Below are positions 46,262-55,351 of a DNA stretch of 64,000 nt, in pieces. Below the pieces are notes generated by a model. That model saw only the letters and a list, made by a program, of their open reading frames with translations. It ran no database searches and was not told the origin of the DNA. How positions within the stretch are numbered: position 1 is the stretch's first letter; each line of letters opens with the position of its first letter. A program made the translations under genes and the position numbers. Source of the DNA: Cognaticolwellia sediminilitoris (lineage in GTDB: Bacteria > Pseudomonadota > Gammaproteobacteria > Enterobacterales > Alteromonadaceae); the NCBI GenBank assembly GCA_002104535.1, contig NBOG01000010.1:97642-161641 (forward strand). Reading direction: 5' to 3'.

Positions 46262-46289
46262 GCCTCATACTCACCTGTTAGTATGAGGC
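46262..46289. repeat. Inverted repeat between the Cfa-like and GGDEF-EAL genes
   Basis: GCCTCATACT (46262-46271) pairs with AGTATGAGGC (46280-46289) around an 8-base loop. There is no T run on the plus side; it lies between two convergent genes and may still act as a transcription barrier. Confidence 0.6.
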
Positions 46290-46303
46290 AGCGTCAAGCA
46301 AGT

Positions 46304-48442
46304 TCATGTTTGATTTTGTTCTTTCAATAGTTTGATAAAGTTATCTACTTTAATCGGGCGACTAAAGATATAGCCTTGAACTGAATTACAAGAGTTATCG
46401 ATTAGAAAGGTCAGTTGCTCATCGGTTTCAACACCTTCCGCGGTGACACATAAATTTAAGGTGTGCGCCATACCAATAACAGCACGCACTATCGCTTTAT
46501 CATTATCGTCCGTGACAATTTCTTTGATAAATGAACGGTCTATTTTTAGAAAATCTAAAGGTAGTTTCTTTAAATAAGACAGTGAACTATAGCCAGTGCC
46601 AAAATCATCAACAGAAACACTCATTCCTATGGTTCTAGCATTACTCAGTAACTTTTCAGCAACGGAATAGTCATCCACCAAAACCCCTTCGGTAACTTCT
46701 AATTCTAATAAGTAAGGGTTAACTTGATTGTCATTAATGCAAGTACTTAAAAAAGCGAATAAATTAACATCGGCAACTTGCGTCGGTGAAAGGTTCATCG
46801 ATATCTTAATTTCAAAACCGAGTTCAGACAGTTGCTTTGCTATTTGGCAAGTTCGACTAATAACCCATTGTCCAAGAGAGATGATTAAACCACTTTTTTC
46901 TGCAATTGGAATAAAGTCGTCAGGGCTTACGATACCTCTAATTGGATGATTCCAGCGTATTAGTGCTTCAGCTTTATTAATGCAGTTAGTTTTTATGTCG
47001 AGGATAGGTTGTAAATATAGCTCAAACTCATTGTTTTTAATGGCCAATCTTAATTCTTGTTCAACCTTAATGGCATAGCGTGAGGCATCTTTCATTGACT
47101 GTGAATAAAACTGTATCGAATTTCGTTTCTTTTTCTTACCGTTGTAGGCACTTAAATCAACAAATTTCATCAAGTCTTCAACACTCTGAGCATCATTAGG
47201 GTAATTTGCCGCGCCAACACTGAGACTAATATTAAAACTTTCTGACTTGTTAGTATGGAAAGGCTTGTTGATACATTCAATTATATGCTCAATTTCCTTT
47301 CTGCAATCCGCTTGGTTATTTACTTTATTTAAAATAATAGCAAACTCGTCGCCTCCGACTCGGGCAAGAAAATCTGATGTTTTTAACGCAGTTGAAATAC
47401 GTTTACTGAGTTCGATTAATAGTTTATCGCCTTCGTCATGTCCGTAAAATTCGTTATGGCGTCTAAATTCGTTAATGTCGAGGTAGAGTAAATAGAATGA
47501 CTGATCAGCCACAATATGTTTATCAAGTGTTTGCCAAAATGAAAAGCGGTTAGGTAACTCAGTTAACATATCTTGCAGTGCTAGTTGTTCATTACGCTGC
47601 ACTAAATGTTTGATTGAGCTGATATCGTTGGCGAATATGATCCAGTTTTCTACTTCATTAAGTTTGTTCTTTACCGGATAGAAAGCAATTTTCAACCATT
47701 TAAGTGTTGATGGTGGTGATATCCAGCACAATTCACCATCCCAACTCGAGTTGGTAGACAGTATTCTTTCGTACTCAGGAAGCTGGTTCTGCATTAATCT
47801 TAAAATGATGTCAATCGGCTTAGAGGGTTGAGCACTATATGTTGTTTCTTGTTCAAATAATTTTAATGCTGCGGGATTTTCAATGTTATTAGAGAAATCG
47901 CTACTAGTGACTAACACCGCAAACTCAGCACTTTCAATAACTTTAACCAATGTTTTGTTGATGTTACTGGGTTCAGGAGGTTGTTTTAAAATAGAAACCA
48001 ACCTGGTATGTAAGTATTCACTTTTTAAGAAAAGACGATCGTAAGATAATAAAACTTCACGGGCTAATTGTTTGGTTTTTTGTTGAAGTTTAAAGTTTTC
48101 TTTTTGATTACTTATTATGAGTAAACTATGTTGATCTTGTTTTATAGCAATCGCTTCTAAGTGTAACTCTTGCTTATCTGGCGTTAACTCGGTCCATAAT
48201 CCCGAGCGTAACTTTGCGTTTTCAGTTTCTTGCCAGACTAATTTAGCGTCAATAAGAAAGTCGAGTAAAAAAGGCGTTTCTTCATCAATAACAAAGGTTT
48301 CATTTGGGATTGAGTCGGGATATAAATCATTAAACCATTCACCCTCACCTTCAACCCAGCGCACAGTACCTGAGTTAATATCGGTTACTTCTAGGACAAT
48401 TTGCTCTAGTGCGTTAATAACTTTATTAAGTAGAGACGCCAT
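46304..48442 (-). CDS. PAS-GGDEF-EAL protein (cyclic di-GMP turnover)
   Basis: A 712-residue cytoplasmic protein. The first about 160 residues are not recognised; a PAS-like region spans about 165-285; the GGDEF domain spans about 285-450 with intact RVGGDEF (363-367); the EAL domain spans about 460-705 with EALIRW (492-494), DDFGTGYSSLSYLKKLPLDFLKIDRSFI and AEGVET. Both catalytic sites look complete, so it may make or break c-di-GMP. The inhibitory I-site is not canonical (KTSD instead of RxxD). It starts 3 bases after the small GTPase gene, so the GTPase could control it. Confidence 0.9.
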   Translation of the reverse strand: MASLLNKVINALEQIVLEVTDINSGTVRWVEGEGEWFNDLYPDSIPNETFVIDEETPFLLDFLIDAKLVWQETENAKLRSGLWTELTPDKQELHLEAIAIKQDQHSLLIISNQKENFKLQQKTKQLAREVLLSYDRLFLKSEYLHTRLVSILKQPPEPSNINKTLVKVIESAEFAVLVTSSDFSNNIENPAALKLFEQETTYSAQPSKPIDIILRLMQNQLPEYERILSTNSSWDGELCWISPPSTLKWLKIAFYPVKNKLNEVENWIIFANDISSIKHLVQRNEQLALQDMLTELPNRFSFWQTLDKHIVADQSFYLLYLDINEFRRHNEFYGHDEGDKLLIELSKRISTALKTSDFLARVGGDEFAIILNKVNNQADCRKEIEHIIECINKPFHTNKSESFNISLSVGAANYPNDAQSVEDLMKFVDLSAYNGKKKKRNSIQFYSQSMKDASRYAIKVEQELRLAIKNNEFELYLQPILDIKTNCINKAEALIRWNHPIRGIVSPDDFIPIAEKSGLIISLGQWVISRTCQIAKQLSELGFEIKISMNLSPTQVADVNLFAFLSTCINDNQVNPYLLELEVTEGVLVDDYSVAEKLLSNARTIGMSVSVDDFGTGYSSLSYLKKLPLDFLKIDRSFIKEIVTDDNDKAIVRAVIGMAHTLNLCVTAEGVETDEQLTFLIDNSCNSVQGYIFSRPIKVDNFIKLLKEQNQT

Positions 48443-48445
48443 TTT

Positions 48446-48940
48446 TTATCCTTTTAACAAAAGCTTAGCTAACGCGACAAACATTTCTTCAACATTCGCA
48501 CCGGTTTTAGCACTGGTGGAAAACTGCAGATCAAACAAACTTTGATAGCCTTCATTCTCTCTATCTTCTATGTGCCATGTAGCAGGTAAATCGTTTTTAT
48601 TTACAGTTAATATTGCCGGACAATCGGTTACTTGACGGGCGAGGGTGTGAATGTCGATACCTTCCCGTATAGAAGAAGCACGTGTTTGATCTACAACTAT
48701 AATATAAGCGGCCGCACCACGTAAGTATCGCTCTTGAAAAACGTTATAGCTGTCGTTACCTTCCATATCCCATAGCATGAATTGAATTTGCTGTTCAGCA
48801 AGAGTAACTACTTTTTTGTCAATTTTAACACCGATAGTTGTCAGGTATTTCTCACTAAAAATACCTTCGACAAATTGTTTTACTAAACTTGTTTTTCCGA
48901 CACTGGATGCCCCTAACAGGCAGATTTTTTTTTGAATCAA
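48446..48940 (-). CDS. Ras/Rab-like small GTPase
   Basis: A 164-residue single-domain GTPase close in layout to eukaryotic Rab proteins: G1 GASSVGKTS (10-18), effector-loop Thr34-Thr35 (YLTTIGV), G3 WDMEGND (57-63), G4 NKND (114-117) and G5 TSAK (142-145). The catalytic Gln after DxxG in Ras/Rab is Asn62 here. There is no C-terminal prenylation cysteine. Bacterial homologues (MglA and the unassigned Rup group) often work with roadblock-domain partners; the neighbouring OmpA-like protein has a region of that kind. It is 3 bases before the GGDEF-EAL gene and 81 after the OmpA-like gene. Confidence 0.9.
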   Translation of the reverse strand: MIQKKICLLGASSVGKTSLVKQFVEGIFSEKYLTTIGVKIDKKVVTLAEQQIQFMLWDMEGNDSYNVFQERYLRGAAAYIIVVDQTRASSIREGIDIHTLARQVTDCPAILTVNKNDLPATWHIEDRENEGYQSLFDLQFSTSAKTGANVEEMFVALAKLLLKG

Positions 48941-49021
48941 AGGGTCACCTCCATATAAATTGATGTATTTGCATTCCTTGGTGCGGCTTAAAATAATACT
49001 CTTATTTTATCAAGAGTCACT

Positions 49022-50803
49022 CTATTGTTTTATATCGTTTGTTATTGATGATTGATTAATATGAATTATGTTAAACATTACCGTTCTTGCCGTGCTACTA
49101 ATACCAGGTATTTCTATCTGACCTAAACCTACAACGAACACTTTGTCTTTATTTATCCCCTTGCGAAGTAATATATCTGCAGCATTTTTTGCCCGCTGTA
49201 AACTGATAATGTCGTTGGTCGTTTTATTGCCGGTATTATCACTGCTGCCCAATATTAATAAGCCAAAATTTATGTCAAGCGCTGTGGCTATTGGCTCTAG
49301 TTGAGTAATGTATTGATATAATCGCTGTAGTGAAGCATGCATTTCAGCATTGATGACTTCATTAGCAACCGGAAAGTTAAGTTGAATTGCACCAATACGA
49401 CCAATAATGTCATCAAATACTTGTTGGTTAATTTCTCTACTTTCTAGCATGGGAAGCGCTGAGGTGAGTTGCAACTTATCTGTTATTAAATTTTGCCCGG
49501 CAGTAAAACCGGCAATGGCTAATGCATTGTGAAGCTGCTCTTTTTTAGTGATGTCGAGTAAACCCGAAAGTATCAGGTTACTGTCCTGCCATTTCACGGA
49601 TAAGTCTGGATAAGCAGCAATTATGCGTTGTGCACGTTGGCGCAAAATTGATGGGTCTAAGGCATAATAATTGCGCTCGATTATAGTAAAGTGCTGTTCA
49701 TTTAAATCATGACTGCTTAGCCATTGATTGATGCTGGCGGCATCAGGATCACGTAAAACATCAAGCGTTATATCATCAAACTGTCTGATATTAAGCTGTT
49801 TGACTATGACGCCGGGTACAGCGTCTAACTGCATTATTTTAGTATGAAGCTTTTCGGTTTTTATCCAATTTGTTATTTTATAGCCGATAAATAAGATAAT
49901 GATAAATAATAAGGCGATGGCAAACCACGGGATTTTTTTCTTATCAGTCGGTTTGCTTTTTTGTTCTGATAAAAGACAGTCTTGGAGGAGATTTTCTGTT
50001 TGTTCAAAGCGTTGGTTGTTGCCATCAAATGCATTTAGTTCATCAAGGTATAAACTATGAATATTTTCAACAGTTAGTTGTAATTGGTCACTGATTTTTT
50101 GTGGCGGATTTCCTGTAACTGCAGCAACAACTAATGCGCATGGACCAGGTTTTATCAGTAAGTTAAAATTATCAGTACTGACCGCTTGTAATTGCTCTTT
50201 TGGTCCATCGTCATTTAAAAATGAGTCTCCGACAAAGTCATTTATTGCCGTTAACATGGCCGATACAATGTCAGCATCACTTTTATTTTCATTATCTAGC
50301 GCAACGGTATTCAGCAGTAGGCCGGTTTCCCTGTGGATAAGAAAAACATGCTCTACTCGATAGACAAATGTTTGAGACGCGGCATATTGTGCGTAGCTAA
50401 CACCACTTTGCCGTGCTTTTATACGCCACTTTAGCCCTTTGATTGTAAGGCTGTTTTCTAATAATTGATTAGTTTTTTCCATGAAGTCACTGAGAAATGC
50501 AGCGACTGATTTTCTAACTAAGCTACCAACAATTGGGTATAACGAACTGACCATTTGCTCGCTGTTATGCTCAACAGAATGTTTAACAGAGTCTTCGACA
50601 AAAGGTTGGATTACTTTATCTACAGAGTTATCCCTCTGCTGTCTATCGTGCAGCGCTTCAGTGATGACATCAGCGACTATTCGGCGCGCATCTTTTTCGA
50701 AGCTTGCTGTTACTCTGCTGTTATCTTTGCCCAGAAGAAGATTTCGTACTTGTTCTAGTTGTTTCTCCGACTCAGCATGCTCTGTTGAGGCATCTTTGGA
50801 CAT
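49022..50803 (-). CDS. Inner-membrane roadblock/longin-like and OmpA-domain protein
   Basis: A 593-residue protein with one transmembrane helix (about 291-310, preceded by lysines, so the N-terminus is inside). The cytoplasmic part has helical sequence (1-120) and a region at about 145-232 (FVYRVEHVFLIHRETGLLL, SDADIVSAMLTAINDFVGDSF) that resembles roadblock/longin-type domains, the usual partners of small GTPases. The periplasmic part has two BON-like repeats (about 330-450) and an OmpA-like peptidoglycan-binding domain (about 472-583) with Asp522 and Arg538 at the expected positions. It may link peptidoglycan state to the GTPase next door (inference). The start overlaps the upstream stop by one base. 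Confidence 0.8.
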   Translation of the reverse strand: MSKDASTEHAESEKQLEQVRNLLLGKDNSRVTASFEKDARRIVADVITEALHDRQQRDNSVDKVIQPFVEDSVKHSVEHNSEQMVSSLYPIVGSLVRKSVAAFLSDFMEKTNQLLENSLTIKGLKWRIKARQSGVSYAQYAASQTFVYRVEHVFLIHRETGLLLNTVALDNENKSDADIVSAMLTAINDFVGDSFLNDDGPKEQLQAVSTDNFNLLIKPGPCALVVAAVTGNPPQKISDQLQLTVENIHSLYLDELNAFDGNNQRFEQTENLLQDCLLSEQKSKPTDKKKIPWFAIALLFIIILFIGYKITNWIKTEKLHTKIMQLDAVPGVIVKQLNIRQFDDITLDVLRDPDAASINQWLSSHDLNEQHFTIIERNYYALDPSILRQRAQRIIAAYPDLSVKWQDSNLILSGLLDITKKEQLHNALAIAGFTAGQNLITDKLQLTSALPMLESREINQQVFDDIIGRIGAIQLNFPVANEVINAEMHASLQRLYQYITQLEPIATALDINFGLLILGSSDNTGNKTTNDIISLQRAKNAADILLRKGINKDKVFVVGLGQIEIPGISSTARTVMFNIIHINQSSITNDIKQ

Positions 50804-51336
50804 TATAATTCGTCGTCTTCTAAATTAGTCGCCATTGTCGCTAACAACTTAGCCAATGTTTTTCTGTCAGTTTTAGAAGAGCTTAGCTCTTTTGATACAG
50901 CTTCAAGATGGGTTTTTAAGTTTTCAAGTTGGTCATTGAAATTACGTGTCAGCAATTGACTCTCACTATCAAGCGATTGCTCCATAGTTTTAAAGTCTTG
51001 TTGAGTAGATGTGGCAAACATTTCGTGTTCAGATGCTAAATTGGCAAGATCTTTTTGGATAACTGCTTCATTATTTTCATGAGTTTTATCGGCATGTTGC
51101 AACTGTTGTTCAATATCAGAGAAGCGTTGAGAGATGTCTTCCTGCATTTTATCTAAGCGCGCGTTAAAGCTGCTATTTTGATTTTTTATTGCTAGCTCTA
51201 TATCGCTGCGGGCTGAAGCAAGTTGCTGTTTTAATTGCTGCTCGGCTGCGCCAAAAACAATTTGTCTGAGCTGGTCTAGCTCATTCACAGGAGTTGTATT
51301 TTGCGCTTCTTTTTTGACACTTTTGTTATTAGACAT
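50803..51336 (-). CDS. Coiled-coil protein, first gene of the GTPase operon
   Basis: A 177-residue soluble protein made almost wholly of predicted coiled coil (about 20-165: QLRQIVFGAAEQQLKQQLASARSDIELAIKNQN, then heptads through DKMQEDISQRFSDIEQQLQHADKTHENNEAVIQKDL), with a conserved-looking tail (DRKTLAKLLATMATNLEDDEL). The LRQIVFG/VRNLLLG pattern at its N-terminus is shared with the N-terminus of the OmpA-like protein (EQLEQVRNLLLGKD-like), so the two may assemble. No signal peptide. Function unknown; a scaffold for the GTPase complex is a guess. Confidence 0.75.
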   Translation of the reverse strand: MSNNKSVKKEAQNTTPVNELDQLRQIVFGAAEQQLKQQLASARSDIELAIKNQNSSFNARLDKMQEDISQRFSDIEQQLQHADKTHENNEAVIQKDLANLASEHEMFATSTQQDFKTMEQSLDSESQLLTRNFNDQLENLKTHLEAVSKELSSSKTDRKTLAKLLATMATNLEDDEL

Positions 51337-51487
51337 TTACTACATTCCATTTTAGGCTTTATCTACATTTTAGTGTAACGGAAAATTTTAAAACTTCCTG
51401 TTTATCACATATTTAGTTGTGCTATTGCAAGCTGATTTGACTATCCTACACATTATCAGTCAAAACGAGTTCTTACTGTGTTATTGA

Positions 51488-53392
51488 TTAATTCAGCAGG
51501 TGCGTTTGCAAAAACTGTTCGAACGCTGCAAGTGTTTTAATTCTATTTCCTTCAATTTCTAAATGATGATTACCATTTTCTAGCTCTATGTATTCAACAT
51601 TTTTATCATAACTTTTTAATTCTTCATGCATTAACTTGCTTTGTTTGACATCAACCACACGGTCTTTATCACCATGGATGAGTAAGACAGGAATGTTAAT
51701 TTTTTCTGCAAAATTGATTGGTGATTGCTGCTCTAATTTATCGTCGTCATCACCCAGTTGTTTTTTTACGACTTTATAATTAGTAAATTTTCGGGCTTTC
51801 CTTACAACTTGTTCAAGGTCAGATATGCCAGCGAAACTACCAGCACAGCGAAAAATATCTTGTTGTTTTACCGCTGCCATTAATGCGGCATAGCCACCAT
51901 AACTTGCACCTATGATGCATATTTTATTCGCATCAATGTCATGATTCTTGGTCAGCCATAAAGCTGCATCGCTCAGATCATCCTGCATAACACCGCCCCA
52001 ATTTTGAATTGAAGCCATTTCAAAATCGAAACCATAACCAGAAGAACCACGAAAATTCGGCTCTAAAATGGTATAGCCACGGCTGGCAAAAAATTCAGCA
52101 AACCAATCAAAGCCATTGTAGTTTCTAGCCATGGGACCACCGTGCGGAATAATTAACGCGGCTTTATGTTTTGTACTTTTATCATGCGGCAATGTTAGGT
52201 AGCCCTCGATAGAGGTCTTGTCACTGGCTTGGTAGGTAACTTTAGTTTTGCCAGATAGTTTTTTCGCCGCCAGTAGAGGGTATTGCTCAAGGACGAATTC
52301 CAGTGAACCGGCTTTTCGATCCCCTAAAAAATATGCTCCAGGTGTTGTTGGGTTGCTGGTAAAAAGGATATAGCGCTGTTCATCAGCACTGAAACTTGAG
52401 ATGTTATTAAAAGCATCAGGAATAGCTTTGTTAAGGGCATTTTGAAAAGACACATAGCTTTCGGAGAAAAATATTTTCGCATCACTGGCTTCACCATGGT
52501 AAACGCCAATCACATCGTTAGTTTTTTCTGAATAAATTAAACTACCTTCTATATCATATTGTTCATCAGCATAAACGAGCGTTCTAGGAAGATCTGGTTG
52601 ACCTACATCAACTTTAAAAATAGCGTAACGACCATTATGGTCAGCGCGAATATAAAGCTCATTTGGGTTTAAACCAAACCCAAGAGGGGAGATATCAGGG
52701 GCATCAAATATTTCATATTGCCAAATGTTACGCCACTCTTGGGTTTTTAGGTCGAATAAACGGTAAAATATTGTTGTTTCATCACGACCAAAGCCTAAAC
52801 GAAGTCGGTGTTGTCGATCTGTCATCCAACCATTTATGTTGCTTTTACCTTTGTATTCTAAGTGCCTAATTCTGCTGCTCTGTAAGTTTATCTTATAAAC
52901 GTCGGGTTGGTTGGCTACTTTTAGGTCAATAGCCATAAGGAAGTGGTTAGGCTCATCAGGTAAAATATCAATAATATTATTTTGGAATTGTGCGATACGT
53001 TCATTTTTCTTCGGCACTATAACCGGGGTAGCTGAATCACTTCCGTCGGCTTTAATTTGCAATAATCTTGCTTCAGTATATTTGGTCCGATATCGAGTTA
53101 CCGGGTAGTCTGCACTAATGAGTAAAGTTTCGTTGTTAGCCCATCGGTACCAACCTATTTTAAATTTTTGATTATCGGTACCAATCAGGTAATTTGTTTT
53201 GTCTTTGACTAAATTAGTCGTGCCAATATAAGTTTTGCCTTTAATGATTCTAATAAAAGCTATTTGTGTACCATCGGGAGAGAGCTTAACTTGACTAACT
53301 TCAGGTAATTGACCAAAAGCGTGCACGGGAAGCTTTTCGGCAATGATCACGGTGCTAAAAAAAAGTAATAATAATGTAACTAAACGGCTCAT
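51488..53392 (-). CDS. Secreted S9-family prolyl-oligopeptidase-like peptidase
   Basis: A 634-residue periplasmic or outer-membrane-associated peptidase: signal peptide (MSRLVTLLLLFFSTVIIA), a beta-propeller region (about 25-380) and an alpha/beta-hydrolase domain with nucleophile Ser in GASYGGYAAL, Asp in IHGDKDRVVD and His in GNHHLE. The PHGGPMARNYNGFDWFAEFFASRGYTILEPNFRGSSGYG block is typical of the S9C acylaminoacyl-peptidase group. The frame is open to 53455, but the ATG at 53392 gives the signal peptide and has AGAGG before it. Single gene. Confidence 0.9.
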   Translation of the reverse strand: MSRLVTLLLLFFSTVIIAEKLPVHAFGQLPEVSQVKLSPDGTQIAFIRIIKGKTYIGTTNLVKDKTNYLIGTDNQKFKIGWYRWANNETLLISADYPVTRYRTKYTEARLLQIKADGSDSATPVIVPKKNERIAQFQNNIIDILPDEPNHFLMAIDLKVANQPDVYKINLQSSRIRHLEYKGKSNINGWMTDRQHRLRLGFGRDETTIFYRLFDLKTQEWRNIWQYEIFDAPDISPLGFGLNPNELYIRADHNGRYAIFKVDVGQPDLPRTLVYADEQYDIEGSLIYSEKTNDVIGVYHGEASDAKIFFSESYVSFQNALNKAIPDAFNNISSFSADEQRYILFTSNPTTPGAYFLGDRKAGSLEFVLEQYPLLAAKKLSGKTKVTYQASDKTSIEGYLTLPHDKSTKHKAALIIPHGGPMARNYNGFDWFAEFFASRGYTILEPNFRGSSGYGFDFEMASIQNWGGVMQDDLSDAALWLTKNHDIDANKICIIGASYGGYAALMAAVKQQDIFRCAGSFAGISDLEQVVRKARKFTNYKVVKKQLGDDDDKLEQQSPINFAEKINIPVLLIHGDKDRVVDVKQSKLMHEELKSYDKNVEYIELENGNHHLEIEGNRIKTLAAFEQFLQTHLLN

Positions 53393-53687
53393 CCCTGCCT
53401 CTTGTGAAGGAAATTCTATAGATTGATTTCTAATACTAACTTTATTGCTCAACAAGTAAATGATTTTTTTGACTAAATATCTGAAGTTATAATATTAATT
53501 TATAGTTAAAGAGATAGGTGGAAGTCATCAATATGAGGGGGAACACTATTCGGTTAGGGTCTAGAATACCTTCAAAAGTATGTTGTCTTTATCTGCAGCC
53601 ATACAATTAGCCAATAAGCGGTTCACTGCCGTTAAAGTTATAGGCAATTAGTATTGTACAGTTTAGGTATTTCAGAGCATTTTAACT

Positions 53688-54653
53688 CTATCGACCACTA
53701 TAAATATGTTTCTTCAAAATGGGGCTTTCTGCCAAGGTTATATTTTCTGGTAGATCAACTGAGCCATTAAGTAAGTAGATTACTTTGCCACCTTGCTCTG
53801 CTATATCTATTGCGTGCTGTACATTGATTAACACCGTTGATGATATACTTTGTGGAAATTTACTCGCATCTCGTCTGATATATTCAATCAAGTCGGTATT
53901 GACTTCTTGGTCGTAAAAAACTGCATCGGCAAATTGCATTTCTCGATGGGCATTAAGAGTTAAATTATCAGGATTTCCGTCACCAGTATGGATAAAAGTG
54001 ATTTCGCCTGCGGGTGGCGTTGTTTGATTTTGCAAGCTGGCGATGAGTTGTTGCTCTGCTTTGGTGGTTTCACCGGCTAAAATTGCCTGTCCGATACTAC
54101 CTCTTAATGTGCGCTCCCAAAACGTTCGACGCTCACGCATACTTTTCACACGCGCTTTTACGTGCTCTCTAAATTTAAAAGAAAAATCAGCTAATTTGCC
54201 ATAGCCATTAGGTAAGGTTTTCTCGATTTGCTCTCTTAACATGCGTAAAAGGATTGGTGCACTACCAGAGCTAGACATGGCAATAATGATAGGACTTCGA
54301 TCAATAATTGCTGGCGTAATGTAACTGCAAAGTTCAGGTTGGTCGACAACATTAGTGAGCAATTTTAACTGTTTGCTTTCAGATGCTATAGCGCTATTCA
54401 CTTCAGGCGAGTCAGTCGCAGCAATGACTAAGTTAACATCATTCAAATGGCCTGGCTGATAGTTATGTTTTAGCCAATTTAATTGATGTACATTGACCAA
54501 ACGCTCAACACTACTATTGAGTGATTCAGACATAATGGTAATGTTCGTTGTCGACTTCAACAATAGCTCTACTTTACGGGCAGCGACTTCACCACCCCCT
54601 ATTATCATCGCGTTAATTTGGCGTGCATCTAGATAGATAGGAAAGTACTTCAT
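53688..54653 (-). CDS. Siroheme synthase-like protein with truncated methyltransferase half
   Basis: The first about 210 residues match the CysG N-terminal half, precorrin-2 dehydrogenase/sirohydrochlorin ferrochelatase: MKYFPIYLDARQINAMIIGGGEVAARKVELLLK with the NAD loop (Gly19-21), VIAATDSPEVN, NVVDQPELCSYITPAIIDRSP and SSSGSAPILLRMLREQIE. From about residue 215 the sequence resembles the beginning of the uroporphyrinogen-III methyltransferase domain (GEITFIHTGDGNPDNLTLNAHREMQFADAVFYD) but stops after about 100 residues and lacks the GGDPFIFGRG region. At 321 residues versus about 460 it cannot carry out the methylations; another enzyme must supply precorrin-2. Next to rraA. Confidence 0.85.
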   Translation of the reverse strand: MKYFPIYLDARQINAMIIGGGEVAARKVELLLKSTTNITIMSESLNSSVERLVNVHQLNWLKHNYQPGHLNDVNLVIAATDSPEVNSAIASESKQLKLLTNVVDQPELCSYITPAIIDRSPIIIAMSSSGSAPILLRMLREQIEKTLPNGYGKLADFSFKFREHVKARVKSMRERRTFWERTLRGSIGQAILAGETTKAEQQLIASLQNQTTPPAGEITFIHTGDGNPDNLTLNAHREMQFADAVFYDQEVNTDLIEYIRRDASKFPQSISSTVLINVQHAIDIAEQGGKVIYLLNGSVDLPENITLAESPILKKHIYSGR

Positions 54654-54721
54654 TTTATGAGTGTTCTCACTGTTAAGTTTTACATTTATTTAAGCAATAA
54701 CATTTGGCTAACGCTTTTTTA

Positions 54722-55204
54722 TTAAAGAGATAATAGTGTTTTACTGATAGCTAAACCATTACTATCACCATATATGTATTGGCCTGGAATAAAGCTTAAG
54801 TTTGCAAATGTGACAATTTGGTTAACATCACCTTGACCGAGCTTTTCGGTTTTAATTGGGCAGCAACCCAATGCTTTTACCGCAATGGGTAAAGTGGCGA
54901 TGGTACCAGCATCACGAATACAGCCATTTATAACAATGGCTTGCCAGCCGTTCTCTACTGCTTGCTCAGCTAACATATCACCTAGAAGGGCGCGAAACAT
55001 GCTTGCTTGACCATCAACCACCATCACCTTATTTTTGCCATTGGTGGCCACTAGCTCTTTAACTTTTGAGTTGTCGTTATAGCAATTAACAGTGACTATT
55101 TCGCCTTGGAAGATGTTTTTTCCACCATAATCTTTAAAAATTGGTTGGGCCAAAGTTAGCGCTTCACTGTGAACATCAAATAAGTCAGGTAATAGGTCTA
55201 ACAT
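54722..55204 (-). CDS. rraA: RNase E inhibitor RraA
   Basis: A 160-residue protein matching RraA: LLPDLFDVHSEALTLAQPIFKDYGG at the N-terminus, MVVDGQASMFRALLGDMLAEQAVENGWQAIVINGCIRDAGTIATLPIAVKALGCCPIKTEKLGQG in the centre and YGDSNGLAISKTLL at the end. It binds RNase E and lowers mRNA decay. The family fold is shared with aldolase-like proteins, but similarity to the enteric RraA (161 residues) is strong. Single gene; about 70 bases after it is the CysG-like gene on the same strand. Confidence 0.93.
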   Translation of the reverse strand: MLDLLPDLFDVHSEALTLAQPIFKDYGGKNIFQGEIVTVNCYNDNSKVKELVATNGKNKVMVVDGQASMFRALLGDMLAEQAVENGWQAIVINGCIRDAGTIATLPIAVKALGCCPIKTEKLGQGDVNQIVTFANLSFIPGQYIYGDSNGLAISKTLLSL

Positions 55205-55351
55205 GGTTATCCTTAATGGTTAATTCAATCTGTAATATGTTGAATTTACTTTAGCAGAACAGTTAGTAGAGTGTTGATTAACCTCGAAATAGCGAATATA
55301 CATGTGTTTTATATCATTTAACTTTATGAACACTGTTTATTTTACTTCGTG

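Noticed and set aside
50481..50828. 115-residue plus-strand open frame over the OmpA-like gene
   Set aside because: Covers the start of two coupled minus-strand genes, has no ribosome binding site, and is rich in Ser/Cys/Leu as expected for a shadow frame.
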